NCBI GenBank assembly: GCA_029582155.1
Contig: CM055908.1
Coordinates: 17,235,352-17,299,351 of the forward strand
Source: Panopea generosa
Taxonomy: Eukaryota; Mollusca; Bivalvia; Adapedonta; Hiatellidae
Length of the DNA stretch: 64,000 nt
Reading direction: 5' to 3'
The position numbers were made by a program, and so were the translations under genes. Of the stretch, positions 63,221 through 64,000 are shown piece after piece. Below the pieces are notes generated by a model. It was not told the DNA's origin. It was given only the letters and a program-made list of their open reading frames with translations, and did not search any database. Position 1 is the stretch's first letter, and each line of letters starts with the position of its first letter.

Positions 63221-64000
63221 ACATCTGCAACTGGTAGAGATATTGCTACACATCTGCTACTGGTAGATATACTGCTACACATCTGATACTGGTAGATATC
63301 CTGCAACACATCTGATAAAGGTAGATATCCTGCTACACATCTGCTACTGGTAGATATACTGCTACACATCTGCTACTGGTATATACTGCTACACATCTGC
63401 TACTGGTATATACTGCTACACATCCTCTACTGGTAGATATACTGCTACACATCTGCTACTGGTAGATATACTGTTACACATCTGCTACTGGTAGATATAC
63501 TGCTACACATCTGCTACTGGTAGATACTGCTACACATCTGCTACTGGTAGATACTGCTACACATCTGCTACTGGTATATACTGCTACACATCTGCTACTG
63601 GTGAATATACTGCTGCACATCTGCTACTGGTAGATATGACGCTACACATCTGCTACTGGTGGATATACTGCTACAAATCTGATACTGGTAGATATACTGC
63701 TACACATCTGCTACTGGTAGATATACCGCTACACATCTGCTACTGGTAGATACTGCTACACATCTGCTACTGGTATAAACTGCTACACATCTGCTACTGG
63801 TAGATACTGCTACACATCTGCTACTGGTAGATACTGCTACACATCTGCTACTGGTAGATACTGCTACACATCTGCTACTGGTATATACTGCTACACATCT
63901 GCTACTGGTGAATATACTGCTGCACATCTGCTACTGGTAGATATACCGTTACACATCTGCTACTGGTGAATATACTGCTGCACATCTGCTACTGGTAGAT
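63221..64000. repeat. 25-29-bp minisatellite running off the window
   Basis: The unit CTGCTACTGGTAGATATACT GCTACACAT (29 bp) with 25- and 27-bp variants (TAGATACTG, TATATACTG) is repeated about 28 times to the last base. The variant order TAGATACTG..TATATACTG..GAATATACTGCTGC recurs at about 63510-63620 and 63840-63925, suggesting a higher-order duplication. Confidence 0.95.

Overview
The window is animal nuclear DNA, most likely from a mollusc and probably a bivalve. It has small exons with GT/AG introns, tRNA-derived SINEs with 13-bp target duplications, DNA-transposon relatives (hAT, piggyBac-type and mariner-like MITEs) and very abundant minisatellites. The lineage is inferred from the style of the repeats and is not proven. 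There are no rRNA genes, functional tRNA genes, operons or CRISPR arrays.

The one gene I can reconstruct confidently is a galactocerebrosidase (GALC, glycoside hydrolase family 59) on the + strand, from 16740 to 55427. Eighteen coding exons join in a single frame to give 735 residues. It has a signal peptide, the acid/base WNE motif at Glu179 (exon 6), the nucleophile Glu258 (exon 8) and a C-terminal lectin-like domain. Three points stand out. The 39-bp exon carrying the catalytic WNE motif is present twice in tandem (6a and 6b), only 54 bp apart. The last 49 bp of exon 7 plus the first 20 bp of its intron, including the 5' splice site, have been amplified into a 110-copy, 69-bp array of 7.6 kb. 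Exon 17 sits between a 480-bp (AG)n tract and a 3.1-kb array of 54-bp repeats that starts 6 nt after its 5' splice site.

Layout. 1-1240: satellite with units of about 176 bp. 1541-2775: broken transposase-like gene. 3061-5500: SINEs, a small HNH-like ORF and a possible exon on the - strand, and a 97-bp palindrome. 5830-11470: 27-bp satellite. 11471-16600: short tandem repeats and a small MITE. 16740-55427: GALC, whose introns hold a 3.6-kb hAT transposon with a nearly complete antisense transposase (intron 5), a 1.1-kb hAT-type MITE with an 8-bp target duplication (intron 11), several SINEs, and tandem arrays in introns 3, 7 and 17. 55428-64000: intergenic DNA with tandem arrays, a young SINE, a TTAA-flanked MITE nested inside another repeat, and a minisatellite that runs off the window end.

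No multi-gene system is visible. The biologically interesting material is the structure of the GALC transcription unit and the way tandem arrays have grown out of its splice sites.
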